From assembly GCA_023376005.1 (NCBI GenBank), contig CM042157.1:84234836-84298835 (forward strand): 64,000 bases of DNA. Direction: 5' to 3'. The DNA comes from Doryteuthis pealeii. Taxonomy: Eukaryota > Mollusca > Cephalopoda > Myopsida > Loliginidae. The first letter of the stretch is position 1. The number at the start of each line of letters is the position of its first letter. Positions 32,845 to 45,228 of this stretch are shown here, one piece after another. The notes below the pieces were generated by a model. That model saw nothing but the letters and a program-made list of their open reading frames with translations. It was not told the origin of the DNA and made no database searches. A program made the translations under genes and the position numbers.

Positions 32845-33341
32845 TGTAGGCGTTATTTTCGTATTTGCCTGGGAGCATTGTCTGCCCGTTTAGTTTCGGC
32901 TGGTTCCTGCTAGGGGCCTTTGATATTTATGCGGCTGATTTGAACGTCTCTTTCTCTTTCCCTGCTGCTCGACCTACGAGACATAATGAGGTAGTCTTAT
33001 GACCACGCCTCTTCTTGTTGGGGCTTCGGCCCTTAACACTGGCCACTCACTGCTAGTAAGTCTCTTATACGATATATGATATCCTTTAGTCATGTACCCA
33101 TAACTACGTTTTTATGTACATTTAGGTATCTCTTTGATACCTAAATATCTCTTGTATCTTACCATTCATGAATGTGTCATTATCTCTACTCTTGTATATG
33201 TATTTATACTACTTTTGTATATATGTTTATGTACACCTATGTATTATGTACCTTGTTTATTCTGTGTTGTATATAAAATGTTTTGTCTATCACCTTTGTG
33301 TTGGAGTTTTATCTTCAAGTATTATCACTTTGAATCTTACA
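32845..33341 (+). mobile_element. Solo LTR, family LTR-X, copy 2
   Basis: TGTAGGCGTTATTTTCG to GAATCTTACA, with exact 4-bp duplication atag at 32841-32844 and 33342-33345. It is longer than copy 1 (497 bp) because of extra sequence in the 3' half. The overlapping open frames at 33134-33379 fall in the LTR and are not conserved. Confidence 0.85.
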
Positions 33342-33345
33342 ATAG

Positions 33346-33764
33346 CTTCAATATAAAGAATAATCAATTGAAACAATAAAAAGGATTGCAAAACTCATTC
33401 GAGAAGGCAATCCATAAGTGTGGCAAAAGACTTTCATTATTTCCAGTTAGCTGTATGTAAAATTTGGTGAAAATATAAAAGAAATGGGGGTGGTTAAAAA
33501 CGGAAAATATATTGGTTGACCAATAAAAGACATGAAAACACTAAGATAAAAACAAAAACAAAAAAACACCCAAAGTAATATACCTTGAAAATAGAAAATG
33601 CATGGATTTTTAAATTGTTGAGTATAAGTTGTACAAAAACGTCACCACTTATATTTATAGACTGTAACCAAGTAGCAGGAAGCCAGATTAAACAATGAAC
33701 AAACACCAAAATGTATTTAAGGTAATTGATAAATTGTTCAAAAATCATTTGCTGACTGGATTCC
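33346..33764. other. Unassigned AT-rich sequence
   Basis: No recognised feature. The 84-codon minus-strand frame is hydrophobic and unrecognised. Confidence 0.35.
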
Positions 33765-36700
33765 TCCCAGATGGAACACTACAGCCACAAGGAGTAACTT
33801 ATACTACAATCTTTCTAGCAAGGAATACTACAGATTAACAGACACGGAGTAACTGAAACTACAATCTTTCTAGCAAGGAATACTACAGATTAACAGACAA
33901 GGAGTAACTGATACTACAATCTTTCTACAAAGGAATACTACAAGATTAACAGACAAGGAGTAACTGATACTACAATCTTTTACAAAGGAATACTACAGAT
34001 TAACAGAACAAGGAGTAACTGAATACTACAATCTTTCTAGCAAGGAATATACAGATTAACAGACAAGGAGTAACTGAAACTACAATCTTTCTACAAAGGA
34101 ATACTACAGATTAACAGACAAGGAGTAACTGATACTACAATCTTTCTAGCAAAGGAATTACTACAGATTAACATACACGGAGTAACTGATACTACAATCT
34201 TTCTACAAGGAATACTACAGATTACACAGACAAGGAGTAACTGATACTACAATCTTTCTAGCAAGGAATACTACAGATTAACAGAACACGCAGTAACTGA
34301 TACTACAAATCTTTCTACAAAGGAATACTACAGATTAACAGACAAGGAGTAACTGATACTACAATCTTTTCTACAAAGGAATACTACAGATTAACAGACA
34401 CGGAGTAACTGATACTACAATCTTTCTAGCAAAGGAATACTACAGATTAACAGACAAGGAGTAACTGATACTACAATCTTTCTACCAAGGAATACTACAG
34501 ATTAACAGACAAGGAGTAACTGATACTACAATCTTTCTAGCAAGGAATACTACAGATTAACAGACAAGGAGTAACTGAAACAACAATCTTTCTACAAAGG
34601 AATACTACAGATTAACAGACAAGGAGTAACTGATACTACAATCTTTCTACAAGGAATACTACAGATTAACAGACAAGGAGTAACTGATACTACAATCTTT
34701 CTAGCAAGGAAATACAGATTAACAGACAAGGAGTAACTGATACTACAATCTTTCTAGCAAGGAAATACTACAGATTAACAGACAAGGAGTAACTGAAACT
34801 ACAATCTTTCTACAAAGGAATACTACAGATTAACAGACAAGGTAACTGATACTACAATCTTTCTACAAGGAAATACTACAGATTAACAGACAAGGAGTAA
34901 CTGATACTACAATCTTTCTAGCAAGGAATACTACAGATTAACAGACAAGGAGTAACTGAAACTACAATCTTTCTACAAAGGAATACTACAGATTAACAGA
35001 CAAGGAGTAACTGATACTACAATCTTTCTAGCAAGGAATACTACAGATTAACAGACAAGAGTAACTGATACTACAATCTTTCTACAAAGGAATACTACAG
35101 ATTAACAGACAAGGAGTAACTGATACTACAATCTTTCTAGCAAGGAATACTACAGATTAACAACAGGAGTAACTGAATACTACAATCTTTCTACCAAGGA
35201 ATACTACAGATTAACAGACAAGGAGTAACTGATACTACAATCTTTCTAGCAAGGAATACTACAGATTAACAGACACGAGTAACTGATACTAAATTCTTTC
35301 TACAAAGGAATACTACAGATTAACAGACAAGGAGTAACTGATACTACAATCTTTCTAGCAAGGAATACTACAGATTAACAGACAGGAGTAACTGATACTA
35401 CAATCTTTCTAGCAAGGAATACTACAGATTAACAGACAAGGAGTAACTGATACTACAATCTTTCTACAAGGAATACTACAGATTAACAGACAAGGAGTAA
35501 CTGAATACTACAATCTTTCTAGCAAGGATACTACAGATTAACAGACAAGGAGTAAACTGAAACTACAATCTTTCTACCAGGAATACTACAGATTAACAGA
35601 CAACGGAGTAACTGATACTACAATCTTTCTAAGCAAGGAATACTACAGATTAAAAGACAAGGAGTAACTGATACTACAATCTTTCTACCAAGGAATACTA
35701 CAGATTAACAGACAAGGAGTAACTGATACTACAATCTTTCTAGCAAGGAATACTACAGATTAACAGACAAGGAGTAACTGAAACTACAATCTTTCTAGCA
35801 AAGGAATACTACAGATTAACAGACAAGGAGTAACTGATACTCAAATCTTTCTAGCAGGAATACTACAGATTAACAGACAAGGAGTAACTGATAACTAGCA
35901 ATCTTTCTAGCAAGGAATACAGTACAGATTAACAGACAAGGAGTACTGATACTACAATCTTTCTAGCAAGGAATACTACAGATTAACAGACACAGGAGTA
36001 ACTGAAACTTACAATCTTTCTAACAAAGGAATACTACAGATTAACAGACAAGGAGTAACTGATACTACAATCTTTCTAGCAAGGAATACTACAGAATTAA
36101 CAGACAAGGAGTAACTGATACTACAATCTTTCTAGCAAGGAAACTAACAGATTAACAGACAAGAGTAACTGATACTACAATCTTTCTACAAGGAATACTA
36201 CAGATTAACAAGACAAGGAGTAACTGATACTACAATCTTTCAAGCAAGGAATACTACAGATTAACAGTATCACAAGAGTAACTGATACTACAATCTTTCT
36301 CAGAAGGAAATACTACAGATTAACAAGACAAGGAGTAACTGATACTACAATCTTTCTAGCAAGGAATACTAGCAGATTAACAATACACGGGGAGTAACTG
36401 ATACTACAATCTTTCTACCAAGGATACTACAGATTAACAGACAAGGAGTAACTGATACTACAATCTTTCTAGCAAGGAATACTACAGTTCNNNNNNNNNN
36501 TTTCTACAAGGAATACTACAGATTAACAGACAAGGAGTAACTGATACTACAATCTTTCTACAAGGAATACTACAGATTAACAGACAAGGAGTAACTGATA
36601 CTACAATCTTTTCTAAAGGAATACTACAGATTAACAGACAAGGAGGAGGAGAAACTACTAAATGAAACTACAGATTAACAGAAAGGGAATACTACAGATT

Positions 36701-37190
36701 AACAGACAAGGAGTAACTGAAACTACAATCTTTCTACCAAGGAATACTACAGATTAACAGACAAGGAGTAACTGATACTACAATCTTTCTAGCAAGGAAT
36801 ACTACAGATTAACAGACAATCTTTCTAGCAAGGAATACTACAGATTAACAGACAAGGAGTAACTGATACTAAAATCTTTCTATCAAGGAAACTATAGATT
36901 AACAGACATGGAGTAACTGATACTACAATCTTTCTACAAAGGAATACTACAGATTAACAGACAATGAGTAACTGGAAACTACAATCTTTCTAGCAAGGAA
37001 TACTACAGATTAACAGACAATCTTTCTAGCAAGGAATACTACAGATTAACAGACAATCTTTCTAGCAAGGAAATACTACAGTTAACAGACAATCTTTCTA
37101 GCAAGGAATACTACAGATTAACAGACAAGGAGTAACTGATGCTACAATATTTCTACCAAGGAATACTACACATTGACTAACAAGGAGTAT
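33765..37190. repeat. Satellite array, unit about 55 bp
   Basis: More than 60 head-to-tail copies of ggaatactacagattaacag + acaaggagtaactgatacta + caatctttctagcaa. Units alternate between ctagcaa, ctacaaa and ctaccaa variants, which suggests a partial two-unit higher order. Many units differ by single-base gains or losses. From 36800 to 37120 a shortened unit lacking the ggagtaactgat part is amplified. No frame stays open. Confidence 0.95.
36491..36500. other. Assembly gap (ten N)
   Basis: Ten undetermined bases inside the satellite. The true number of units here is unknown. Confidence 0.99.
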
Positions 37191-37604
37191 CTATGGACAC
37201 TGCAATCTGTCTATCAAGGAATGCATTAAACTTCATAAAATGGCTATCAGGATTATAACATTAATTGAGGATGCATTGATTGTGTTAATTGGGGATGAGG
37301 TCATTTAGTGTATTAATATAGTGAAGGTCATAATGGTTCATTTGTGGGGACCTTGTGTACTCGGCGGTTATGTGGATGAAGAAAATCTGAGTGTTGTATC
37401 TCACTATTTAAATATATGAGACTACGGAAATGTAGTTTCCGTAGAAAACAAAATTGATACAAGAAACAACTTTATATACATAAATTACAATTAGTATAGT
37501 CATTGTGCACTATTAAAAATATCACCTTTGAGATGTGAACTTCTTGTTTCTCAATGAAACAGAAATTTGATTTTCAAAAGAAAAAAGTTAAAGAAAATAA
37601 AAAA
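37191..37604. other. Unassigned AT-rich sequence
   Basis: 37258-37320 resembles 31073-31137. Otherwise no recognised feature. Confidence 0.4.
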
Positions 37605-38060
37605 AAAAGATTTGTATTATTTGGACTATTGTCCTCATCTATATTGTTATCTGTACAACGTTTCGGCTGATGTGTCCTTCGAACTTCTTCAGGTATTTCT
37701 TGTTGGACTACGGAATCTTCTTGAACTCTGAAACCTTCTTGTGATCAGGAGCCTTCACGATACTTTGAACCCAACCGTTTATTCAATCCACAGGGGTATA
37801 CTGTTCTCATTCCGCTAACCATAGCTGGGGTACAGGTGTTAAGCTGTGTTAATTATTATTCTATCTCTTGACCAGGATCGAATTTGCAGATTAAAGATAA
37901 CTATCACTTAGAACTGTATTAACTCAACGCCTATATCCACTATGCCATGTATCCAATTGAAAACTAAATATTGTACAGATAAGAAGATAGATGAGGACAA
38001 TAGTCTGAATAATACAAATAATATAAATCATCAAGCCTCATCTCAAAAATTCAGAGAAAA
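37605..38060. repeat. FamH, full minus-strand unit with inverted right end
   Basis: The left terminus (ggactattgtcctcatct) and the right terminus (agatgaggacaatagtct) are inverted. Internally, on the minus strand, it reads tRNA-like box (tacatggcatagtggatata), taaacggttgggttcaaagt, cctgaagaagttcg and cagccgaaacgttgta. Confidence 0.65.
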
Positions 38061-38143
38061 AAATAAAGATATATACACAAAGCTCAGTGATTATTTAAAA
38101 AATAATTCTATTTATGATATGTTTTATTTATTTATTTATCGAA

Positions 38144-38500
38144 AAAAAAAAAAAAAAAGAAAGGAGGGTTATGTATCAGTGCCTTGTATTCCCTCAAGTA
38201 TCAACACGAGAGAGGTGGGAGGCGAAAGGAAGAAAGGGAGAGGAGAGGCGAGAGGAGGAAATGGGAGGGAGAGGGAGGAGAAAGGGGAGGGAGAGGAGGA
38301 GAAAGGGGAGAGGAGGAGGAAAAGGGGAAGAGAGGAGGAGAGAGGGGAAAGAGAGGAAGGGAAAAAGAGGAGGAAAAGGGGAAGAGAGAGAGAGAGAGAG
38401 AGAGAGAGTGGGAAGAGGGAGAGAGATGGGAAGAGGGAGAGAGAGATCAACAGAGGAAAAGGGAGAGAAGGGGCGAAGAGGAGAGAGAGAGAGAGAGAGA

Positions 38501-38545
<45 letters not shown>
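38144..38545. repeat. Homopurine tract
   Basis: Plus-strand A/G run with gaggagaaagggga motifs and (AG)n at 38506-38540. The 93-187 codon frames on both strands are Arg/Glu/Gly or Ser/Leu/Pro repeat artefacts. Confidence 0.9.
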
Positions 38546-39138
38546 CTGTCCTTTATTGTGTATTGTTGCTAAATAATGCTAAGAGCAATTTGCAAATTGA
38601 AATGAAAAATGAGAAATAAATTGGGAAATATCTACAACACCTTTTTGGGGGTTTGTTTTTTTGTTGTTTTTTTTCAGAGAATAAGCAGCAGCATTGGCCC
38701 TACCCCCCTCGCCCCCAACCATTTAAAGCTATTATTTAATTTGCAACAACCCCCACCACCACACCCCTCAGCTCTGTTTTTGTTCCTTGTTTGAAAAACC
38801 TTTGCTTAATATGCCATTTCCTTAAAAAGATGGCTGCTGTTCACAGCCTCAAAGAATCAGGAGGAGGGAGAGGAGGAGGAGAGGAGGGGGGAGAGCAAGA
38901 GGAGGAGGAATGTGTTTTTCAAAAGACCAAAAGGGAACACATTAAGCTCATCTCATTTAGAAAATCAAGAAAAGAAGAAGAAAAGAGAAACTTGATGATT
39001 ATCAGTGGATTCATTTTTTTTTTTTTTTTTTTTTTCGAAAAGAAGAAAATGTTTGCTTTTTCAAAAAAAGAGTCAAACATTCCTCCAGGTAAAGACTAAA
39101 GGTCAATAGAGTGCAAAGTAGACAATTCAAAAAATATA
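38546..39138. other. Unassigned, with homopolymers
   Basis: Short purine-rich and poly-T blocks (39016-39036). The 102-codon frame at 38791-39099 is Glu/Lys/Phe-rich and not recognised. Confidence 0.35.
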
Positions 39139-39660
39139 AACGCTCTTATATACCCCTACTTATGAACATTAATGGGTATGTCCCAATCCTCATATACCCC
39201 CTACCTATGAACATTAATGGGTACGAATCCTCATATACCCCCTACCTATGAACGCTACATTGTCCCCCTCATATACCCCTACCTATGAACATTAATGGCT
39301 ATGTCCCAATCCTCATATACCCCCTACCCATTAATGGTATGTATCCTATGGCTATGTCCCAATCCTCATATACCCTACCTATGAACATTAATGGTATGTC
39401 CCAATCCTCATATACCCCCTACCTATGAACATTAATGGCTATGTCCCAATCCTCATATACCCCTACCTATGAACATTAATGGGTACCCAATCCTCATATA
39501 CCCTACCTATGAACATTAATGGCTATGTCCCCTCATATACCCCTACCTATGAACATTAATGTGTATGTCCCCATCCTCATATACCCCCTATGAACATTAA
39601 TGGGTATGTCCCAATCCTCATATACCCCTACCTATGAACATTAAGTCCCAATCCTCAAAT
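39139..39660. repeat. Minisatellite, unit about 45 bp
   Basis: About twelve copies of ctcatataccccctacctat + gaacattaatgggtatgtcc + caatc, with frequent partial units and single-base changes. Confidence 0.9.
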
Positions 39661-39709
39661 ATGGAAGTATTATGTTGACCGAGAAGTCTGATAACACTAG
39701 TAGTTTTCT

Positions 39710-40290
39710 TGTATTTAACCCATAGATGGAACCCTAATAGGTACTACCACTCCGAGTCAGGGTGGAACTGGGGGTAATTGGGATGAAGAGGTACTGCACC
39801 TCCAGAACTGGAACTTCACCATTAGATGCAGTTTAAATATCTTCCTTGATTTGGTTTGGTTTGGTTTGGTTTGGTTGTTTTACGGCATATCAACCTCAGT
39901 GGGTCATTTAATGCCGATAAAGTTTTGAAATAAATCAATTCTTAATGGATAATACAATTTTGTTTATTAACTCATGTTTTTCTATTTAACCCATAGATGG
40001 GACCCTAACAGGTACTACCACTCCGAGTCAGAGTGGACCAGGGAGCAATGGCCTTCTAGCACCCATATGATAAAAAGTGTTGGGGCTTGCTATAAGAGCA
40101 ATAGGGTTGGGGCAATCATATAGGTGCTAGGGCTCGATGTGACCAGCCGATTGATTGGAGGGGGGCTCTCCGATCGCCCGTCTAGCCTAAGTAAGAGTCT
40201 AAGTGGAGTGTTGCAGGTCATGGACTGTTCATCCATCAAGACTCCGTCCTTAAGCATCACGTGTCGCCACCCATGGCCAACAGGTGGATA
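39710..40290 (-). mobile_element. Two RetA copies, one behind the other
   Basis: A fragment (39710-39840) without the tail is followed by a copy with a strong CCAAA-repeat tail (39848-39878 on the plus strand ttggttt repeats) running to ccaacaggtgg at 40286. The second copy lacks about 120 bp between gagcaatgg and ccttctagc. Confidence 0.75.
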
Positions 40291-40339
40291 GACTCACTGC
40301 TATGCATTTGTTGTAACCTAACAAAGGTTTTTGCGACTT

Positions 40340-40498
40340 CGATTCGTGGGGACATTTTTTCCATGTACACCGTCAAAATCCGACTAATTATTTACAGACG
40401 AACCCCTAATCCTAACGCTAACCCCTAATCCTAACGCTAACCCCTAACAAACAACCGGATTTTGACGGTGTAAATGAGAAAAGTGTCCTCACGAGCAT
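40340..40498. mobile_element. TelD-like foldback, copy 3
   Basis: Shorter arms (ttacaccgtcaaaatccg type) enclose ccctaatcctaacgctaacc repeats. It shares accgtcaa.atccgg and the telomere-like core with the other two TelD copies, but has different outer ends (gaggacac). No clear target duplication is seen. Confidence 0.6.
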
Positions 40499-40511
40499 AA
40501 CTTGACCATAA

Positions 40512-40512
40512 T

Positions 40513-40569
<57 letters not shown>

Positions 40570-40585
40570 AGAGAAAAGAAGAGAG

Positions 40586-40620
<35 letters not shown>

Positions 40621-41000
40621 AGAGAGAAAAGAGAAGAGAGAAAGAGAAAGAGAGAAGAGAGAAAAGAGAGAAAAGAGAAAAGAGAGAAAAAGAAGAAGAG
40701 AGAAAGAGAAGAGAGAAAAGAAGAAGAGAGAAAGAGAAAAAGTGAAGAGAGAAAAGAGAAGAGAGAGAGTGAAGAGAGAAAGAGAGAAGAAGAGAGAGAG
40801 AGTGAAGAGAGAAAGTGAAGAGAGAAAAGAGAAGAGAGAGAGAGGAGAGAAAAGAGAAGAGAGAGAGTGAAGAGAGAAAAGTGAAGAGAGTGAAGAGAGA
40901 GAGAGAGAGGAGTGAGAGGGAAAGAGAAGAGAGAGAGTGAAGAGGGAAAGTGAAGAGAGAGAAAGAGAGAGGAGAGAGGGAGAGGAGAGTGAGTAAAGCT
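40512..41000. repeat. Homopurine tract of about 490 bases
   Basis: agagagaaaagagaa-type plus-strand purines. The 246-codon minus-strand Ser/Leu/Phe frame and the 122-codon plus-strand Arg/Glu/Lys frame are artefacts. Confidence 0.9.
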
Positions 41001-42119
41001 GCGAGTAGGAGTAAATGGTGAAAAGAGGCTTCTGCTATTGAAATGATGAGGGAATCGACATTGGGATTTGGTGTAAGAGAAGAAGGTGAAGAATCATAGA
41101 AGATTAGTAAAGAGGATGAAAAGGGATCTGCTAAAATGTCCTTTGAGATATGGCACACACAGAACGGGCGGTTTGGGGGGGGGGCGAGGGTGAGAAACAG
41201 GAGAGGTAGTAATTAGATGCTGATCAGCAGTGGTCAGTGAAGAGAGAAAATAAACAAATAATAAAACCCCATGTTGGTGGGAGGGGAGGTAAGAGGAAGA
41301 GAAGAAGAAGAAGGAGGAGGAGGAGAGGGAGGAACGATGATGCTCGCTGGGCAGCATTCCAGATATTTTTCAGCCCTGGATGACAGACATACAGATGGAC
41401 GTGCTGGACACAGCTACGAAACATGAAGGATCAATAGCGGTGGGCAGCGCTTATAGACAAAATGGTCCGACTCCTTAAACTGACCAATGGCTTTTGGCCT
41501 GGTTCCGCAGGGAGACTAACGCTCGAAAACTCGCTTCTTCTTCTGCTGCTGCAAAGAAAAGTTCTTCCTTTGCTAGCCAGAGAATTGGTGCGATCTGCTG
41601 GCATCCCCTGCGGACACCCTTTACAGACATTCAGGCGAGACTTGTGCCTTTGCTTGGTCGATCCACTGACAGACGCAATTTATCAACCCCGGACTTCTCT
41701 GCAGAATTTTCCCAAATCAATGGATGATTTTTCAGACCTGATTTACCTAATTTGGCACCGAGGGGACAAATCCGGTCATTTCTAATTTGATAATCAAAGC
41801 CTTTGGGGAGAACGGCTCTAGCACCTCCGTACACAGAATATTTTAATACATTATGAAATACACGCCCGATACGGCATTCATAATTTGTGAGCGCACTGCT
41901 GTGGGCCTGATCAGGTTTCCGATTTCTACAGCCACGGCCCAAAGTCATTTCTTATTTTAATGTCCCTTTACTTGTATATCTTTGCAAAAGGTCAACCTGT
42001 GGCACCCCCTCCAGTGCAGTCCCTTAACAATAATGGTGCTGTATTTCACAAGGATGAGGGCAGGGGGGGGGAGGGAAATTATCTACTTGGGGTATTCATC
42101 ACTGCCTGTGCGTATTTTA
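41001..42119. other. Low-copy, balanced-composition stretch, unassigned
   Basis: 41340-41960 is less AT-rich than its surroundings and carries overlapping frames: 107 codons plus (41462-41785), 77 codons plus (41494-41727) and 105 codons minus (41631-41948). A possible acceptor (ccagatatttttcag at 41358-41372) precedes a 34-codon frame (QMDVLDTATKHEGSIAVGSA). None matches a family I know. It could be an LTR, a gene end or an old repeat. Confidence 0.25.
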
Positions 42120-42590
42120 CTGCAACAGATAATAATCTTTACTTTTATTTGCTTTATGTTATTAGATTATCACAGAATCTAAATGTTATTATTCATAAAG
42201 ATCAAATGCAAAAATGTAAATCCTGATTATCTGGTGTTGCTTAATCGCAGAATTCTTATTATAATAATCTTTACTTTTATTTGCTTTATGTTATTAGATT
42301 ATCACAGAATCTAAATGTTATTATTCATAAAGATCAAATACAAAAATGTAAATCCTGATTATCTGGTGTTGCTTAATCGCAGAATTCTTATTATAATAAT
42401 CTTTACTTTTATTTGCTTTATGTTATTAGATTATCACAGAATCTAAATGTTATTATTCATAAAGATCAAATGCAAAAATGTAAATCCTGATTATCTGGTG
42501 TTGCTTAATCGCAGAATTCTTATTATAATAATCTTTACTTTTATTTGCTTTATGTTAGATTATCACAGAATCTAAATGTTATTATTCAAT
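42120..42590. repeat. Tandem repeat, unit about 134 bp
   Basis: About 3.5 nearly identical copies run from ataataatctttactttt to gcagaattcttatt. Part of the unit (aaatcctgattatctggtgt, cagaattcttatt) comes from FamG, so a FamG fragment was caught up and amplified. Confidence 0.85.
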
Positions 42591-42594
42591 TGTA

Positions 42595-42910
42595 ATTTGT
42601 ATTATTGGATTTTTCAGACTATTGTCCTCATCTTTATTGTTATATTGTAATTCCAGTTGGACACATGGCGCAACGGATATAAGGGTTGAGTTAATACAGT
42701 TATAAGAGACAATCATCTGTAGGTTGCAGGTTCAATGCTGGCCAAGGTCGATAATAACATAGAATATTTAACATAGCTTAACACTTGTATCTGGTCATGG
42801 CTAATGGGACGAAAAGTGTCTACCGCCCTGGATTGAATAAAGGGTTTGGTTCAGAGTTTCTAGAAGGTTCTTGATTACGACATGTAAACTCCTGAATTCG
42901 ACAAGAAAAA
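42595..42910 (+). repeat. FamH, plus-strand unit with left inverted terminus
   Basis: Left terminus cagactattgtcctcatctt, then the tRNA-like head (ggacacatggcgcaacggat; box B gcaggttcaatgctgg) and gattgaataaagggtttgg. It breaks off before the hammerhead-like part. This is the clearest tRNA-like head in FamH. Confidence 0.65.
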
Positions 42911-43132
42911 AGGCTTGCATGTTTATATTTCTTGTATATACAAACATAACAAACAAAGTCTATAATTGAATTGTACTTAATCCACAACATCACAAGAGGG
43001 AATATTTACCAATAACATTAGGGGGATTGTTATTAAAATACATAAAAATTTGTATTTGGTTGTCTGCCATTGGACAATGGTTAACAAACTCGTCTATTAA
43101 TTGGAAAATATCATAAAAAGCAACAATTAATC

Positions 43133-43530
43133 GATTGATTTTAATGGCATGTCAACCCGTCTAGGGTTATTTTATGCCTAGATGGTTAGGGAATTGTGTT
43201 CCTTGTACATTCATATTTACAATTTTGTATAGTTATTTCTTAAGAGTTTTTTTTTTTTTTTTTTTTGCACACGGTTCTATCAATACAATTTTTTTTAAAA
43301 AACAGATCCATTTGACCCATAGATGGGACCTTAACAGGTACTACCACTCCGGGTCAGAGTGGGCCTGGTAGTAATGGCAATGAAAGTGTACTTCACACTC
43401 TCTAGAACTGGAATCTTAAAATTAGTTGCAGTTTAATCTAATACCTAGGCCAATCCTTTTTTTTTGGGGGGGGTAGAGTCTTCCCCCTCTGCAGGGGGTG
43501 GGGATACAGTCAGCATATTCATAAAAAAGC
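43133..43530 (-). mobile_element. RetA subfamily A2 copy
   Basis: Runs from attttaatggcatgtcaacc to the G-run hinge (43468-43477) and ggatacagtcagcatatt. It is useful as an A2 reference. Confidence 0.7.
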
Positions 43531-43647
43531 AAATCAGTGTGGGAAATATATTGACATAAAAAGTTGTTTTTTTGTAGAATTATTATATATTTTAAATGAA
43601 TATTAAAAAAAAAAGAGGGGAAAATGAATATTTAAAAAAAAAGAAAG

Positions 43648-43895
43648 AAAGGGGGCCAATTTAGATCGGTTGGTAGAACACCCGCTTAGGAATCAAAATG
43701 TTCCTAGCCAACTCGGCACAGGAGTAGCACAGATTGAATAATCTGATCTATACAGTAAAGTGGGGAACTGGTGGTAGGTATGGCGCTCCACCTCAACAGC
43801 AACAATCTCCCTGGTCTAACACTAGCAAAAAGGGTATAGACTCCCTTGCTGACCAGCTGATACTGACAATAAGCCCACTCTGCCAATTTTTACTT
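43648..43895 (+). mobile_element. SINE2, diverged full-length copy
   Basis: Head ggccaatttagatcggttgg with eroded box B (ttcctagccaactcgg), then the SINE2 body (ctggtggtaggtatggcgct, gggtatagactccc). Confidence 0.75.
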
Positions 43896-44062
43896 TTATT
43901 TTATTAAATTCATTATGTGAAAATGAAGAAAGACACCATTGATGACAATAATGGCTTCAGAGGTTTGACAAAAAATATCTTGGAGCAACCCACAGTTTCC
44001 ACTTCCTGTTGCCGAGAAGCAAAGAAAAGACTAAGTAGAGCAGATAGAAACTATTTATTCTA

Positions 44063-44625
44063 TTATTATTATTATTATTATTATTATTGTGTCATCAGGC
44101 CAGTATCTTTGATAACAGTTTTTAATCACAATTATTTTAATTTAATTTTATAATTTTAATTTTTTAATTTTATAATTTTAATCTTATATTTTTATAATTT
44201 TAATTTTTTAATTTTATAATTTTAATCTTATATTTTTATAATTTTAATTTTTTAATTTTAATTTTATAATTTTAATCTTATATTTTCATAATTTTTATAA
44301 TTTCGATTTTTTAATTTTAATTTCATAATTTTAATTTTATATTTTTATATTTTTATAATTTTATAATTTTTATAATTTTATAATTTTATAATTTTATAAT
44401 TTTATAATTTTATAATTTTTAATTTTAATTTTATAATTTTAATTTTATATTTTTATAATTTTAATTTTTATAATTTTTTAATTTTAATTTTATATTTTTA
44501 TAATTTTAATTTTTTATAATTTTTTAATTTTAATTTTTATAATTTTTTAATTTTAATTTTTATAATTTTTTAATTTTAATTTTTATAATTTTTTAATTTT
44601 ATATTTTAAACACAATATTATTATT
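44063..44625. repeat. (TTA)n and AT-only minisatellite
   Basis: (TTA)n at 44064-44086 is followed by about 480 bases of ttataattttaattt variants. The array is bracketed by ggccagtat.tttgataacag at 44098 and 44668, so the flanks may have been duplicated. Confidence 0.9.
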
Positions 44626-45005
44626 ATTGTTATTGTGTCATCTAAAAATCTAAACAGGAAAGATCAGGCCAGTATGTTTGATAACAGTTCAGATCAGATT
44701 AAAATACTCTTGTTGGTATTTTCATTCCTTCAAGCAATTGCAGATATACAGCTCAGTGTTAGAGAAAGGAACTGGTGAAGACAAAACAAAAAAATTGGGA
44801 TTCCATTCCAGATATCAAATTACTTACTTTGGGGGTGACAAAAAAAATTGAAATTTTGGATTTTTATTTCATCAAATTCAGAATTGTTTAGAATTAGTAA
44901 GAAAATAAATTGAATTATTATAACCAGCAAATTCATCAAAAAATGTGTGTGACATTCTGTGGTCGCTAGTTCAATTTCTGTTGGGGGGGGGGGAGGTCAT
45001 GGTAT

Positions 45006-45049
45006 ACATTGCTGATGAGACCTAATAGGTCAAAATACTTGTCCAGTGT
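45006..45049 (+). ncRNA. Hammerhead ribozyme motif, decayed second copy
   Basis: Homologous to 21621-21666 (shared gtatacat.gctgatgagac.taata). Stem I is ACATTG/CAGTGT, the core CTGATGA, stem II GACCT/AGGTC with loop AAT and stem III ATA/TGT with loop CT. C stands before the predicted cleavage. The GAA after stem II is AAA, and loss of that G should abolish activity. Stems I and II still pair despite changes on both sides. Confidence 0.6.
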
Positions 45050-45154
45050 TTCTCCATGTCGCACACATTGTTTGCCAAATGTGCTGCTCACGATAATTTA
45101 ATTGTATATAATTCCTCTTTATATATAAAAGCAGTAAATTTGTTATCAACTCAC

Positions 45155-45228
45155 CAGAATTACGGCCATTCCATATTTTCCATAGTCGCATGCTAAGCTG
45201 ATCCAAGGCATCTCCAATCAATAAATAC
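45155..45228 (-). CDS. Candidate internal exon, unrecognised protein
   Basis: On the minus strand a T/C-rich tract ending ttcgtttctatcag precedes 74 bases ending aattctg before gtgagt. Both splice sites fit the consensus. The exon is 1 + 72 + 1 bases. Its single open frame gives 24 residues including LIGDALDQL and LWKIWNGRNS, of ordinary protein composition. No repeat family overlaps it. I do not recognise the protein and cannot place neighbouring exons with confidence. Chance is possible in 64 kb, but the joint signal is the best gene evidence here. Confidence 0.35.

Noticed and set aside
33765..37190. Regular repeats as a CRISPR array
   Set aside because: Repeats are head to tail without unique spacers and the genome is eukaryotic.
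37942..38572. 187- and 152-codon plus-strand frames
   Set aside because: Arg/Glu/Gly repeats from purine sequence joined to a FamH end.
40418..41158. 246-codon minus-strand frame
   Set aside because: Spans a purine tract and a TelD element; no protein motif.
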